From Bacteroidales bacterium (lineage in GTDB: Bacteria > Bacteroidota > Bacteroidia > Bacteroidales > WCHB1-69), in NCBI GenBank assembly GCA_017506175.1, contig JAFVNW010000035.1:1-52400 (forward strand): a DNA stretch of 52,400 nt, read 5' to 3'. This document shows positions 52,264 to 52,400 of this stretch, in pieces. Numbering within the stretch: position 1 is the stretch's first letter; the number at the start of each line of letters is the position of its first letter. The translations under genes and the position numbers were made by a program. The notes below the pieces were generated by a model, which was given only the letters and a program-made list of their open reading frames with translations, had not been told where the DNA came from and made no database searches.

Positions 52264-52400
52264 CTTTTCCTGATTTTGGTTGACACTTTTTGAGTGGTTT
52301 ACACTAATTGGGTTGACATGTTTCTGTAAAAGTTCACAATCACACTAAAAAGGTTGTCATTCGTTTTTCGGGTGCAAAAATAATCATTTTATACTTTCCA
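52261..52400. mobile_element. Possible insertion-sequence end (IS21-like) truncating the LRR gene
   Basis: From the TGA that stops the LRR gene, the sequence has three spaced direct repeats of the form GTT[GT]ACA[CT] (52279, 52297, 52312), as in the multiply repeated ends of IS21-family elements. No transposase is in the window, and a minus-strand TATTTTTG box lies at 52375-52382. Assignment is tentative. Confidence 0.35.

Overview
The window looks like chromosome of a Bacteroidota bacterium, most likely order Bacteroidales. Many genes are preceded by the Bacteroidota-type -7 box TAnnTTTG, Shine-Dalgarno signals are mostly weak, and one protein ends in a type IX secretion sorting domain. Other typical content is a GH92 mannosidase, a C69 dipeptidase, BspA-type leucine-rich repeats and the NfeD/stomatin pair. 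LPS genes (lptC, kdsA, a gmhB-like phosphatase, a lipid A-type acyltransferase) show a Gram-negative envelope. I see no tRNA, rRNA or CRISPR array, and no gene-free stretch longer than 300 bases.

Layout. (1) 0.2-9 kb: LOG-family protein and pssA (minus strand), then a plus-strand envelope/metabolism run: EnvC-like protein with a degenerate LytM domain, unknown protein, phosphohexomutase, coaX, outer-membrane barrel, TPR protein, lptC. (2) 9-19.5 kb: orphan AbiEi-like regulator, acyl-ACP thioesterase, DUF1295 membrane protein, low-molecular-weight tyrosine phosphatase, EamA transporter, PrsW protease, GH92, glycyl-tRNA synthetase, 5'-nucleotidase-like phosphatase. (3) 19.5-30.4 kb: a compact Wzx/Wzy-type surface polysaccharide locus with an epimerase, a chain-length-like protein, polymerase, flippase, four glycosyltransferases, an aminotransferase and an initiating sugar-phosphate transferase. 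(4) 30.4-44.5 kb: kdsA with a stand-alone receiver, an orphan CoA-transferase A subunit, stomatin/NfeD, MeaB with two small paralogous lipoproteins, an FG-GAP/T9SS protein with a small basic lipoprotein, C69 dipeptidase, then gmhB-like, acyltransferase, binding protein, gap and a 3-methyladenine glycosylase. (5) 44.5-52.4 kb: an accessory island.

The island is the most unusual part. Three transcription units start with the same conserved promoter block, always at the same distance from a TAnnTTTG box. They encode a 705-residue protein (PUA/EVE-like N-domain, a ppGpp-hydrolase-like HD domain that has lost its metal site, BspA repeats), a membrane-anchored TerB/CbbX-type AAA+ ATPase with its own promoter, a 649-residue protein carrying the same PUA/EVE-like domain at its C-terminus, and a BspA-repeat protein cut short by what may be an insertion-sequence end. 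Between the last two sits a DUF559 (Vsr-like) nuclease gene enclosed almost exactly by inverted, double-hairpin, REP-like repeats whose stems differ by compensatory changes. That arrangement resembles a small mobile or domesticated REP-nuclease unit. Function of the island is unknown; a sensing, regulatory or defence role is inference from domain types only.
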